Part shown: positions 44,360-57,985 of the stretch, in pieces
Numbering within the stretch: the first letter of the stretch is position 1
Layout: each line of letters starts with the position of its first letter
Source of the DNA: Harmothoe impar
Taxonomy: Eukaryota > Annelida > Polychaeta > Phyllodocida > Polynoidae
NCBI GenBank assembly: GCA_947462335.1
Contig: OX381716.1
Span: forward strand, 7,946,861-8,010,860
DNA length: 64,000 nt
Reading direction: 5' to 3'
The notes under the pieces: model-generated
Seen by the model: the letters and a program-made list of their open reading frames with translations, nothing else
The model's database searches: none
What the model was told of the DNA's origin: nothing
Position numbers and translations under genes: made by a program

Positions 44360-46845
44360 TTAGCTGAAAAACCATTTGGGAGATATTACAAAGATAAAGA
44401 CACTTTACTGGGTACTTTGCTAAGTGGATGGGACTACCCTGGTGACTGATTCACTCCTATGGTGCATGTAAAATTTGATCAAACCAATCCAATCCATTAC
44501 ACCAGGAACACTGATAGAAATTGGACTACATCAGCGTTCAACCCTCAAATCATGGAGGAAAAGGAAATAGGGCTGCAAGATGGGTGTTGAGTCAAAATAA
44601 TATAAGGCTGCTGTGTCCTGATTATTGAACTAAACAAAGAAGTTTATTTTCACCACCTTAATTGGCCTCCAATTTTCTTTTTTCTACGTTTACAGACTAT
44701 TATTTATGCTTCCCATTTTTAGGCTACTCATAGTCAACTCTTGGGAGATCCCTTTCACTGTTTGAGGGTTGTAAACAGTAGGTAGGACCATACCCCAGCA
44801 AATTCACTAAAATAATGCCTTACATTTGAAATGAGCAGGTGAAAATGGCAGCAACAGTTATTACCATAGGCCCTAGACAACTTATCTATAAAGCAGACAT
44901 GTGAGAATAGTAACACCTGGCATTCAGCGATCTAAATATAGCATGAACAGGAACTGGTATGTATATTCCTAAACAAGGATGAAATAAAATAGTCACATTT
45001 AGGGAGTGACCACTTTTTAACATCAAGCAGGCAGTAGGTAGACAAGGCAGTTCTAGCCCTTAAAGCACTGCATAAGAATATAATGTACATAGTTCTGTAT
45101 CTTCATCAATGCACCCATGATGGGTAATAATTGGCAGTGCTTCCTCCAGATATAGGATATCCTTAGCACAACCATAGCGGGCCAATGCGTATAGTAAAAA
45201 GGGCCCCCTGAAAGCCAAGATTTTGCGTTTGCATTGGAAACAATACGCTATGGCAGTGCTCCTCCAGAAAGTACTGGCAGTCCTAAGGATATAGGCATAT
45301 TGTTGTGAAGTCCAACTTTCAGTTTTTAGGAGGAAAACTACAAGAAAGTCCATCTGATAGGGCAGGTTCCTAGGGTTGTGGTAACAATCAATCATCCATG
45401 GCCCCAAGGTGGACAGAAAGTCAATGGCAGAATTGGCTGTCTGTCACATTTACCTCAAGGGGACAGTTAGAGCAGGCAGCTTTACACTAAGGTGTACACA
45501 GTGCTGCACCAGGGTGGTAACCCCAAACACTCCTCGCTCATGGAGCACTGTGTGGACATAAAGGTACAAGGGATGCACCTTCATCCTATTGGTGTAGCGG
45601 GGTGCTCTGGGACGAAAATATAGGATAACAGCCACACTATAATCAGAGTATTTTTTATTTAAGACATCAGTGGTCAGTGGAACTAATCCTTGCTATGAAG
45701 TGTCACTCAAACCGACGCATAAGGACACAGAGAGGCTATGGGAGAGGCTATCAGTTTTGGGTAATCAAAGGTCTCTGGCCTAAACATGGTGCCAATTTGC
45801 ACTAATTGTACTGAGGTGTGTGAGGTATGGGTAGGATATAACCCACCTATCTAGCCTGATAGTTTGGCTAATCACCATTAGGGCACATTAGATCCCAAGC
45901 ATAGTACAAGCTCCTATAAAGGAGAAACTTATTTTCAGATATTGCACATTAGGGGCCAGCTATAGTCAAGGGCAACTTGCCTTGAAGCATTGAGGTCTCC
46001 TGCCCTTTAGATTTAGATTTTTATTAATTTGATTTAAATCAAATAAAATGAACTTTTGGTCATGTAAAGTAGTTTATCCACAACATGTAATGTTTCATAC
46101 AGTGAAGTGAATGGTAAATGAATTTTATTTTTGGCTGAGAAACCGACGGGGTGATATTACAAAGATAAAAACAGGACCATAGCAGTTAGCATAGCATTGC
46201 TACTGGGTACTTTGCTGAGTGGATTGGACCACCCTGGTGACCTATACCCTCATATAGTGCAAGCAAATTGAATGAAACTGATCCAATTTCTTACACCATG
46301 AACACTGATAGAAATTGGAGTACTTGGGCCTTTAACCCTCAAATCATTGAGGAAAAGGAAATGGGGCTGCAAGGCGTGTGTTGAGTCCAAATGATATAAG
46401 GCTGCTGTTCCTGCTTCTTAAACTAAACAGAGAAGTTTATTTTCACCATCTTAATGGGCCTCCAGTTTATAGTTTTTTTTTTACATTTACGGACTATTAT
46501 TTATGCTTCCCTTTAGGAGGCTACTCATAGTCTACTCTTGGGAGATCCCTTACACTGTTTGAGGGTTGCAAACAGCAGGTAGGACCATGCTACAGCAAAT
46601 TCACTAAAATAATGCCTCACATTTGAAATGAGCAGGTGAGAATGGCAGCAACTGTGATAACCATAGGCCCCAGGCAACTTATCTATATAGCAGACATGTG
46701 AGAATAGTTACCTCTGGCATTCAGTGATATATTTCTAGATATAGCATGAACAGGAACTGGTATGTATATTCCTAGACAAGGATGGAATAAAATGGTCACA
46801 TTTAGGGAGTGACCACTTTTTAACAACATTCAGCCAGCAAGCCTC
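44360..46845. repeat. Diverged direct duplication, period ~1.8 kb, with R2 copy 3 between
   Basis: 44,362-45,040 and 46,131-46,845 align throughout (GATATTACAAAGATAAA, TACTGGGTACTTTGCT, TTATTTTCACCA, GGGAGTGACCACTTTTTAAC). Between them, 45,598-45,930 is repeat R2 copy 3 and 45,415-45,530 matches 62,985-63,095 (TTTACCTCAAGGGGAC, GAGCAGGCAGCT). The minus-strand ORF at 45,060-45,407 is not shared with other copies and is not claimed as a gene. Confidence 0.78.
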
Positions 46846-46904
46846 CCACGAGTTACTGGAGTACATACTAGAACTCAGGAGTCCTCTGCAATAATCTGCT
46901 CCCC

Positions 46905-47185
46905 ATGTTGAGCTCCTCACACACTGAGCTGCTCCTCACACTGAGCTGCTCCCTCAGATTAAGCTGCTCCCCTCACACAGAGCATCTCTCCTCAAACTTA
47001 ACTGCTCTCCATACTAACCTGATTCTCACAATGAAGTGCTCTCTACAACTAGCTATTCCCCTTACACAGCTGCTCCCACACTAAGCTGGTTCCTGACATT
47101 GATCTGCTATCCTCACCCTGAGCTATTCCGCTCAGACTTACTTCCACATCATGAGCCGCTTTCCACACTGAGCTGCAACTCAGGT
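46905..47185. repeat. Degenerate satellite related to the 1-490 array
   Basis: Spaced copies of TGAGCTGCTCC with CACACAC links, more diverged than at 1-490. It is followed by AACTCAGGTGTTCACTAAGCTTCTTAT..., a flank also seen (inverted) beside the array at 61,356-61,480. Confidence 0.8.
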
Positions 47186-50100
47186 GTTCACTAAGCTTCT
47201 TATACAGGCTACCTATAGCAGCTACTTGGTCTGTCCTCTTAACCTCCTTCTCTGCTAGTCAAGAACCCTCTCTAGTCCCACATGTTCCCTTTGTTGACCA
47301 GGTTGCTGCAAGAAGCCTGTGAGTCCAGGGTCCACAGCCTGATATAAAGATAAGGTGTTGATTGTGAGATGCAGGACAGGAATAGGACAGTTAATTATGA
47401 GGCAACTTACCTGCATAGACTGGCCCCACGGGTTCAGAAATGTTCAATAATTTATCAATAACTTTTCTGAAAAGTCACCCTTTCTCGCTACATTGGTCAC
47501 TAGTAGTACAGGTGTGGCTGTCAGCAGCAATATACAGCACTAGTACCATCACTTCTATCAATAATCTTTACTGACCCTGACTCTGGTCAGTCAGTAACAA
47601 AGCGACTGTGGTCTTCTGGAAAGGTACTATAATACATATTGTATTTTTGGCACAGGGAACCACATAGGATGATCTAAGTGCACCATTTAATTTTCTGTTA
47701 GGAATGCCAACTTTCCAAATCCTCTGACATCAAGCCACTTTTGAATGGCTCAGATAGCAAAAATTTCAACTGGCTGCATTACATAATAATATTATTATGC
47801 ATTTACAGTTTACAGGATAAGCACCGGGAAAGCAAATTAAGTATTAGATACAATCAATGAATCTCTTGATTATCAAAAATAACAAACCAAGGTTGTCAAT
47901 TTGGTATTGTCCATGAAGATAAGTAAAAACACATCTCCCATAGAGAAAGTAATTTGTTTTAAATTGAAGATGTTGCTCGTCTAAGCATACATCTTGTTCT
48001 GCCTGGCAAGCAGCTAGAATGGTAATAAGGCCAGCCGCCCTCATGGAAACTAATCATACATCAATTGTACACAGAAATGTTTCACCTACAAATCCCTATT
48101 TCCTCTCTCTCATGCACTTGTGAGATGATAGTGAGGCCTTGCAGGCAGATGTAAACAAACAGGACCAAACAGGACCAGTAAATATGACAAAACATGGTTT
48201 TGTAGAAGGAATGCTTAGGTAGTAGAAGTGAACTGTTTTCCATCATCAGTTAAATAGAGGCTCTGTTATTATGCAATCTGTGTGTCTGAGTGTGACTAGG
48301 ACACAATTCACAATTCTTGAGGATATCTTGTGTCGTTCTTGTGTTATGGTGACTTCTCCAGATTCTCCCCAGTCCCAAACGTTCAATCCCATGACTTCTG
48401 TTTGGAAAGAAAAGTAAACTGTTTTCCATCACTCAGCTTCCATTACAATGGACTCTAAAAATGTAGAGAGGGGCACACTGTGGGCAGAACATATCTATAT
48501 TTCTAGTGTTTGGAGAAAAAGGATTATCTAAACCAAGGATTCTGAGCTTTAACAAGTGACTAAGCAAATAAGTTATTGCTATTGGAGTCTTCATTCAACA
48601 TTTCATACATTTACTTCAAGCAGATGAAAACTGTTTCTTGAACTGGGGCCAGTGAGAGGATGTACTTTTCCCTCACTATCAGGTTTGCTAATTGGATTAT
48701 ATCCTGATTAAACCTCACACACCTCAGTACAATTAGTGCAGGTATATATACCTAGCATAGTTTATTTGACTCAACTCAATTCTGGGGAGTAGTGGCAATG
48801 CTACTTAACACTATTAACAATAATTTAGTACAATCAATAGATAAAGGATGTAGGATTATGACAATTTGAACCATGTCTGCTATTATGCTTGATCTGTACA
48901 ACATTTTTATCTCACTCAATAACTAAATATTGAAATTCTGGGTACTACAAACTCGAAATCTTCTGTTTCGGCCATTGTGTGACTTATACTCAACATTGGC
49001 ATTGAGCTCCTGTCTACATTGGGTCAAATGTCCCTGTAGGGTCTACCACAAATAGTCACTTTTGTGGTTTGCAGGTTTTTTTGACTGTACGGAAGGTGGT
49101 TTGCAAAATAAATGGAGTATTGGAACATGTTAATATGTGTTTTTGTGTGTATTCAAAACATTCCCCAATCAGCACAGGAAAGTGTTCCCATATGTGTTTA
49201 TTCCAGTCCTTTTGCCTACTCTACAGTCACCCTCACCAAAGTGTTAAACACTACACTTCACTAAAAACAACACAACGTGACTGGCATTTTTAAGGAAATT
49301 CAATTTAGCCCCTTTTCTACGAGTGGCCACTTGAGTGTCTGTGGGGTTAGAGGACTGTTTGTTGACTCTGCTATTTGTCCCTCGGGACTCACGGACAGTG
49401 AATGGTTCACCTCAATGCCAGGCTGTTAAGCACTGGGCAGAATCTCACACATATCATCTTCTATTCATGAAGGGTATTTTCTACACATAGCACTCCCTCC
49501 TAACAGAACTCAGATTTCTCTATATATCACGGAATGCCCCCCCCCCCCTATGTTAAATCTAACACTAAGTCCCTTCTGCTGTATGATGACCTCTGAAATA
49601 TTCATATTATGGTACTATCCTCTCATTAAAATAATTGGGTATCCAGTATGTAACTGCCAGCAGCAGCACCATAGTTATCTACAGCCCTTTACTCACCAAT
49701 CCACAGGTTACCATGCTTTTACTTTTCTCACAGGAGAAAGCACCTGCTGGTGCACCAAACTGTTTCAAACACACTCACAGTACTGACTGCTGACTTTTCA
49801 TCTCGAGCACCATCATGCCATTGTACAAGGTGCTCTCCCACCTCTTCTCCTGCTGGGGCTGTGCAGTGTCAATCCTAATGTACCTTGTTCACGGTCCTGT
49901 TAGTACTAGAGGCATGTAATATACCGTTGGAAAGAGAAAAGGAGCAGGAATCTTTACATTTTGATTACCTTTTGACCTGTCCTAAGATTTTCTTCTTTTT
50001 TTAAAGTAAATGATTTTGTTGGGCTGGCAGATTTAGGTCTGGGACCATATATTTTTGAAGCTGTGGGCCTGGGTGGCTCATGACTGATAAAGTAAGTGTC

Positions 50101-53049
50101 TACCCCTGTATTTCCACAATTATGTCCCCCCCTAGATTCCATATTTTTTATCCCTTTAGCCATCAAAACTGCCACCTAGTTGAAAAGTTTGGTACCCTCA
50201 TGAACCAGCATTCTTTTTCATCCTACCTGATGATTCAGTGGGTGGTTTAGCTCTTGTGACAACCGGAGAAATGGAGGGAGGAGGATGATGGTGCAGAAAC
50301 TTATCTGAAATTGGAAACTTTAATTATTGGCGGTGTGTAAATGTTGACAACTCTCTCAATGTGAAGAGATAACATATTAAACTGCAGAGAGATAGGCCGG
50401 CAGGAAGCAGGAGGAAGGTAAGAAACCCTAAGGAGGAACTTGATTTTTAACATCAAAGTAAATCCCTGAACTTTACAAACTTGTGGAGTTTAACCGTCAT
50501 GTTCTACAAAGAAGTGAAAACTTGTTAATGGATGTGCAGAAAATAGGATGCCTGATGAAGTGAAATAACTTAAACTGTTTCATTTTGGCTGAAACCTGCA
50601 TATAATGCATTAAGGTTAAAATGGACTCTGTGTCTTTTATAAACTATTTGTGTTCATGAATTGTTTGATATAGATTAACTCATGGCTACTATTCCACATT
50701 GTATATCTGTAAATCAACGGTTAACTTATGAAATATTTTCTCCCTACTTGTAACACATATGATATTATCTGAAAACCATCTTGTATGCTCAATCAATTCC
50801 TGCAATACACAAACATGGACAGAAGTCAGGTCAATTCAAAAGCTTCAAAGAGTTATAGAGCAGTGACCCCCTCCTGTGTGAGTCAGGGGGTCTTAACTAG
50901 ATCTGACTGTAGCATGCAGGTGTGAGATAGAAACTAGACTATATGCAGTCTTCCTGTTTTCAAGTTTTCCGCTTTACAGCTCTCCACTCTCCATGTTCGA
51001 TTATCTCACTCTCTATTTTTTATCCTCCACTCTCCCCTTTTTGAGAGAGTCATAGTTTCAGTGCTCTATAAACAATGTATATAATTTATTGAGTATGACC
51101 ATCGGGTTACATATGTGTTAAATGAGATTGCTAGGTCAGGTATTTTCACATAGGATTTCAAGTTTTAATATTATTCAGTCGTATATATCCATTGGTTAAG
51201 TTAATGCATCATTTAGATGTCACAACTATATACTAGAGGCACAATGCAGGTAATGGACAAGTACAATACAGTTTTACAAATTCCTCCATTCACTGCCTCA
51301 GCCTAGATTAGTGCATTGGGGTGGGATCTATACACCACAGAAAACAGGTTCCAAGTGCTGTACACAGCAATCCCCATTCATTCAGAACAAAAAAGGGATC
51401 AGAGTATGATTGTTAAGTACAATAGTACTGTCATATACAATAATGGTCCCACGTGTAGGAAAAAGGCAGGTGGTGGAAGCTGCATCTACACACTGTAGAC
51501 ATTGTGTTTATGTGCTTTGTGTATACTGTTGCTTTAGGGGGATATTTAGTGATACTACAGGGAGTAAGGGTATTTATATATACTCATTTGCATCTGATTT
51601 GCATCAGCAAAGAACACATTTTTGCCTAGAACTAATGATTGCTATAACAGTCATTGAATACATAAGGTTGGAAATATCAATGTTTGAAATAACACTATTG
51701 TGTTGATGAATATGGAATGATTCTGAATCTCAGATTTTCCGCTTTTCCTATTCCTACGTACTTGAAAACATATCTAAATCCCTTTTTGGGTAGCCGCCTA
51801 AATTTTTGAAATTTGAGTATAATATATATCTTGATTCATTGCCACCAATCATCAATTGCTTTTCAATATTTATTCAGTGATCAATTATTTCTTGGCTCCA
51901 CCTTGTGTTGCATTGTGCTCTATTTACTGATTTCTGCAGATTGTGTTTGTCTGAAGTAAATATGAACAGTGGGACTTGTTGCTACGCATGGCGTCCAGAT
52001 ATTGAAAACATGCTGATTGTCCATTCATGGCTCTGAAAATATTGACTGTGAATAACTGTATGGTTTCATGTCTTTGTTCAATGTCCCTCATTCCATAGAC
52101 AACAATATGCATCTTTGGTTGTTTCTTATATAACACAAAACCATGATTATCATAAACGTATCTGTGTATGCACATTTTGGAGAGTTCTGTTAAATGAGTA
52201 GTGGGGAGTTAGTTTTGTTTTCCATTACAAACCATAAACGCAGGAACGCAAAACATCAAGTTGTATTGCCTAATGTTCAATACTCAGGCTTTAATTAGTC
52301 CACTACTTTCAAACATAAAGAACTATGCATGGATGGGATTAGGTACAGTGTAAATACCTATCACTTAAATGGCATTTAAGGACACCCTTCATTGCTAAGA
52401 GATGCTGTAGACCCTCCGGCTGCCCCTGCTGCTGTTCTGCAATTATGCAAATCTGGGTAATCTTTATTACCACTTGTCTGCATACTCCAATATCACACCC
52501 TATCATCAATTGCAAAATGGAGAAATATGTAAAAATATTCCTCCAAATAAGGGAAATGAGTTTGATTGTACGTATCCCGCTGTATAAAGGAAAGTTGGAC
52601 AATGAATGAGAGTCCGGGACAGAGGGTAACAAGGTGCTGTGGGTATGGGTTCAGGAAGGGGTAACAAATGACCTTTGATGTGTGACATATTGAACACACC
52701 ACCAGCTGCCCAACTACAGAATGTTCCATGAACTATTAAAAAGGTATGTCCTGTCCCTGAATGAATACAACAATAATCAATGGATATGTCACTGAGCTGG
52801 AGTGACATTGGATTTCTTTTTCTAGTAGACTGAACCTCATGAATTATATAAACAACTATGAGGATTTCAGCAGAGTGAAATGATGAATGGCACGGCTTTT
52901 TTTTCAATCAAATGTACTGAGCCGAAAGCAGATTTTACAAAGCATTTTCAGGTTGCAGCTTAGCTTGTATTGCCATAAAATACCAACTAATTAATACTCT
53001 TCATACTTTACAATGCAATGGTCAAATATGAACAATGTCATAAGAAAAC
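47186..53049. other. Long gene-free stretch
   Basis: 47,500-47,590 pairs with 32,105-32,210. 48,700-48,745 is an inverted fragment of repeat R2 (complement of the GTACTGAGGTGTGTGAGG phrase at 45,808). A C-run lies at about 49,539-49,548. Otherwise I see no repeats, ORFs with features, or RNA genes. Confidence 0.5.
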
Positions 53050-55765
53050 AAAAGCACAAAACCATTAGATGTTGAAAAATGGAGTCAGTACCATTATACA
53101 TATATATATATATATAGACTGTTAGCTTAACCTCATAATACCCTAAGGGGCAGTTTTACAAATTTTGAAAAGAAACTAAATTGGATGTCCAATGCCTTTG
53201 TGCCTGAAGCAAAGAGGAGGACCCATTTAGGTCATAGTGTGTAGCCACAAAGCATGCCTGACCCTGACATCTGCTGATCCATCATCAGACTCTCCCCCAC
53301 TAGTGCAGTATAACTCATTTAGATGAATCTAATTCAGATCTTTCAAATGGAAGCTAAATGCAGTGGAAGAGGTAGAGCGTAAATGCAAATTGTATGTGCA
53401 GGCCATATACAAAGGACACTTACATCATCAATCATTCTATATTATACTGACAGTTGGATGGGAGTGCTAAGGCAGGCAGGGCCTGGGTCACCATGATTAA
53501 CCTACACCATAGGGGACTGCAAAACCGTTGCCAATCCCCTAACAAATTTAATGTGCATATTTTTGGCCAGGAGTCTGGGAGGAGCCAAGGAAAATGTATA
53601 TGTTCAAAATTGTAAAAATATGTAATGCATTTATAGCTATGATGTACAAATCTTGTATATCTATCATGGATATATTTCATGGGAGACACTTAATTGATTA
53701 TCAACCTTTTGAGCATAGAGTACTTTACACTGAAATGAACCTTCTTAAGTAGATGCAAAAAAAAGCATATCAATCACTAGGCTGAGATCCTGGTGTAAAG
53801 CTTCATGTTTTACTCCCCACTCACTGCCCCACATGTTGTGGGTAGCACAGCTGTGTTCTTTAGTAAACCCATCCCTACTGTGGGGTACATAAACACAGGG
53901 CTGAGCTGACAGATTTACACTGCACTGAGGACCTAGTGGTAGATTAGAGGGGGAACGTTCAGGTCATTGTGGGAGGGTGGGGGTTTTAGGAGCCAATGCT
54001 GGGCTCTCCTTATAAAATGCTAAACTATATACTCAAGCATTCCTCTTCCAAAGTTTTAGCAAAAGATGTAAAGGCTGAAAGAACTGTGTAAGTAATGAAA
54101 TTTGGTGACACTTTGATTGAATGTACCTTTTTTTTGTTGGAAAATTTTATTAAAAATTGTGTTAATTAAATGGTGTCAGAATTGATCAACTGATTGTCAC
54201 TCATGGATAAACAAAGGTTGACATCACTGCATATCAGTAAGTTCCGTTAGCATGTTCCAGACCAGGCTTTTTCTACTTGGCATCTTAACATCTACATGAT
54301 TCCCTGCATCAGTGGATCCTTTACTCAAATAGACTGAGTGCAATGTATTCTTAGTGCTTGGTTTTTCATCATTGTCTGCAGGTTTGTAAGAACACATTCA
54401 GTAGTGACTGTATAGATTAGTTCTAGTCATACACACAAGTACTGAGGATGCATTTATGTTTGCAGCAATTTACTCAATTCATAGCATTATCTTTTGGAAG
54501 TAGTAATGTGCCTGTTGCATATATAGTTTGATCATGTGTTTTTTGTGCAAATAATGGACACAATGGATTCATGTTAACATGAATTAGGGAAAATTCAACT
54601 AATCTCTTAGGTAATACTGGTAAGCATGTTAAACTCTAAATGCACGATAATGGATTTGCAACCATAATCCGTATTAACAGATAATGTTCATGAATGTTAC
54701 ATTGATATGTTACTACCGTATATGTAGGGGAATTTTGCAAACTGCAGTGTTGCCTAAGTCTACACTGCTCTTGTTATCCATGTCATAGCTATCTTTTGAT
54801 ATGAAAGGACAGATAATATACAGTAGTTAATTACAGTTGTGATTTTTATGATTAAAAGTATAAGGAGAGTTTGGTACAAGACATGTTATATGTCAGCTTC
54901 TGCTACACCTTAAGACTAGACTCAGGCCTTACAGGCCCTGGTGTACGTGTAGAAAGAAGTACTATAGTATCCAGAATGAGGCAGCATGTCAGTGAGAGGT
55001 GGCTGGTAACCACGGTAACACACGTCTCACAAACACAGCACCAGGGGTCAATACATACTTTACACACTTGTAGGCACAAAGGGGATATAATCACCAGGTG
55101 TGAGTGATATTGGGGTAACAATATCATCATTGCTGAAAAAAAAGGATACATGTTAACACTGATTCATTAATCCAAATTTACAGTGAATCATATGACGTAA
55201 ACTCTGTCAAGTAACAATTATGAATCAGAAATTTTATCCATTATTCTGAATCATATTATTAAATGCACCTATTCCCTCGCATGAATTTGTAGTTTCTCTC
55301 GTCTGATAGGTACTTTTTTGGCACCTTTTAGTACTTTGCATTAGTTCAAGTTCATGTTTGATAAAGAAGGTACTATGATTAGGTTCTATATTCCTTCCAC
55401 ACTGAGCCATTGTATTGTTGATTACATTATTGTGGTAAAAACATTAGAACAGCTAATGATCTTCATAAACGAGGTCCGTATCTTACAGAGGATAAATGCA
55501 GCAGCTATCTACCTGGTACGCAGTATGATATAAACAGACCACTGAGCTCCCAACAGCTGCAAGCTGATCAGTGTTTTTTTTATTCAAACTTTAATCAACT
55601 TCACAACATATATGAAGCATCTGTTTCAAAATTATGTTAACCTTTTATATAGAGAATATGGTGTTTTAGCACTAACCTATCATGAATACATACTTCAGTT
55701 TTAAGCAAAGTACTTTGGTGGTCCTAATAAAGAATTAAATATTCATAACTTCAAGTAATAAGTAT

Positions 55766-55914
55766 ACAGGATTTGTTTAAGTTCTGTATTTCCCCGACAG
55801 ATTGACATTGAAAGGCCCCGTATTTCGTTGAAACCCTTTAAAAGGGTTGAAACGAAATACGGGGCCTTGAAATGTCAATCTGGAGGGGAAATACAGAACT
55901 TAAACTGATCCTGT
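55766..55914. mobile_element. Fold-back element FB-III
   Basis: A near-perfect palindrome with arms of about 70 bp centred near 55,840 (AACCCTTTAAAAGGGTT). Outer ends are ACAGGAT...TTTAAGTTCTG and its complement; GGCCCCGTATTTCGTT and AACGAAATACGGGGCC lie inside. The strongest hairpin in the window. Confidence 0.9.
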
Positions 55915-56309
55915 ATTTTTTTTAAATGCATTTGTCACATATTAAAGGAGAAAAAGACAATTTATTAACCTGCACCATCCCCACCTTGCACCTTGCTCGA
56001 TACACACTTCCGGTCTGTGCGTCTGCGCCAAAAAATAGTCCCCCCCCTTCGATCGCCTATATCGTCTTTATTTGAACAAAATAGGCCTTATTTTTCATTT
56101 CAATGCAATAATTTGTTAAAAAACTATAAATCGTCCTTTATCGCACAAAAATATATCGTCGCCTGAAAAATTATTGCCTCATTCTCCACGCAGAGGTTTA
56201 GTAGTATAACGTTGCAAAGAATAAGACCAATCGTACCGCCCCTGTTTTCACACGCCAGCCGAGATTTCGGCGCCACTGTTTGTCTATGGGAAAATTTTAC
56301 GATAGATTT

Positions 56310-56990
56310 TTTTGCCGATCCATCAAGTTAAGAAGCCTCAACCAAATTTCCTGGGGGGTTAAGGCCTAGTTTGACCATTGTACGTCCAAATATGGGATCT
56401 TTTCTCTTCCCTGCGCTACGTTTCTTTCAATATAACTCTGTTTGAACCCAAAAACAGCCATTTTATTTTTCGGGGAATGTGAAGAAAACGCTCGCGGCCT
56501 GCCACTGTCAAGCGCAACCCAGGCGGCCACATTTTTATTGTCTCAATTTTTCACCGATCTATCAACTGAGAGAGGCTCAACCAATTTTCTGGGGGGATAG
56601 GGCATAAATCAGCGTTTGTTTGTGTAAATATGGGACCTTTTGTAGTGCCTAGGCTTTGTTTCAAGCTAAATTATGGTATTTTAACCCCCAAACGAGCCCA
56701 ATGAAAAAAAAGTGTCATCGTCTCAATCTTAATGTGGGTCAACGATCAGCTGATCCCAAGCCGAGCGGCCACATTTCTATCGTCTCAATTTTGCCACGAT
56801 CCCTCATGTTAGAAAGCCTCAACCAAATTGTCTGTGGGATATGGGCCTAATTCAGCTATTGTACGTCTAAATATAGGATGTTTTGTAGTCCTTAGGCTTT
56901 GTTTCAATCAGAAATAATGTACTTTAACCCTACAACGAAGTCAATGAAAAAAAAAAAAAATCGTCTCAAAAACGAACCTGATACGTCGCA
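56310..56990. repeat. Three tandem units of ~240 bp
   Basis: Unit starts are near 56,316, 56,555 and 56,799 (GATC(C/T)(A/C)TCA). Each has CCTCAACCAA, a GGGGGATA-like run, a TACGTC(C/T)AAATAT-like phrase, CTTTGTTTCAA and an ACCC(C/T)(C/A)(A/C)AACGA segment ending in an A-rich tract before ATCGTCTCA. Confidence 0.78.
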
Positions 56991-56993
56991 CAA

Positions 56994-57064
56994 GATTCGT
57001 CTGGGAATCGAACCTGGGCCGCGGTGGTGCAAGGCGAGAAAGCTAACCACTAGACCATCTCGGA
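56994..57064 (-). other. tRNA-Glu-like sequence, degenerate
   Basis: On the minus strand it has box A TGGTCTAGTGG (57,057-57,047) and box B GGTTCGATTCC (57,014-57,004), and aligns along its length with tRNA-Glu. The acceptor ends do not pair and the anticodon stem is disrupted, with the loop reading CTTGCAC. A functional tRNA is unlikely; a tRNA-derived SINE head or relic is a better call. Confidence 0.55.
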
Positions 57065-57799
57065 CAGCCTAACTTGGAATACTCAGTTGAAGACTTTGAA
57101 CCGCTGACCTTTGGTATCCTAACGCCAGACCGGAAGTGAAGTTTTTGCGAAATACAGATGTTTGAGGAAATAGGGGGGCTGGTTATTCAGCTTTTGCGAA
57201 ATACGAGACTCAGTGTTGTAGTCTACCCGATTTGGTATTCCGTCCAACCATTTAAAAATAAAGTGTTTGACATGGGATATTATGGACACCATGATGATCA
57301 TTAAGTGAAGAAAGAAGATTTGTGGTACGTGTACACACACCTAATTGGTAATGTGTGATTAGATAAAATAAAAATAATACAAAGAGTAAGGAGTTTCACC
57401 GAAGTTTAACTGAGCATGGTATCAATCATGTTAACTGCAGCTTGCATTGTACTGGTTCAATATAAGGTGACTTTATTGGAGTATTGTCCCATAGACAACT
57501 CACCATGATATGGACCCACTAGCTATGCAATAGATGTGGTTGTGACTAGCCCATGACCAGCTTTAGTAGCTTGTCCATGGGATGTCTCCATGGGTGTGTA
57601 AGGAGAGGTAGCCCCCCCCCCCTGGCCATACCCTCAGATACATGCAGGTGTAAAGGTGTGAGGAGTGGCCTTACGCTCCCCTCAAAAGCCACTTAAATGT
57701 TCGACCCTGCAGGTAAAAACTTACATTTGATATTGAGTGCCGGGCTTGGTAAGGCTCATAAGAAATGCCAGGAGGCATTCAATTTGGTAACACCACATG

Positions 57800-57985
57800 T
57801 GGCTAATATGGCTGGAGCTACTTTAGACACCTATTGTAGACACATTGCTCTCATCAGGCACAGGGTGAAGTGGACGTTAATGGCTGTTTTAATTAATCAC
57901 CCATCTAAGGACATCACATGTTGGTTGCTTGAACTTGCCTTCTGTTCACAGCGCTAACAGACAGGTACAGCTGTAACATGCCCTA
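57800..57985. repeat. Segmental-duplication anchor with 16,120-16,350
   Basis: Shares TTTAGACACCTATTGTAGACACAT-type sequence, GGCACAGGG, the CTAACAGACAG(A/G)TACA phrase and ACAT(A/G)CCCT with copy A. The plus-strand frame through it (57,697-57,957) is not kept in copy A. Confidence 0.75.

Larger units (their letters stand above)
56005..57138. mobile_element. Possible insert bounded by CACTTCCGGTCTG inverted repeats
   Basis: CACTTCCGGTCTG (56,005-56,017) and its exact complement (57,126-57,138) bound a GC-richer block containing a ~240 bp triplicate repeat and a tRNA-like sequence. The block is absent from copy A of the segmental duplication. No transposase is present. The boundaries are suggestive, not proven, since outer sequence also looks foreign. 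Confidence 0.45.

Noticed and set aside
45060..45407. 115-codon minus-strand ORF
   Set aside because: It is within repeat-derived DNA and has no domain; the related block near 62.9 kb does not keep the frame.
56994..57064. Functional tRNA-Glu gene
   Set aside because: Both promoter boxes are good, but the acceptor and anticodon stems do not pair, so it is kept only as a tRNA-like relic.
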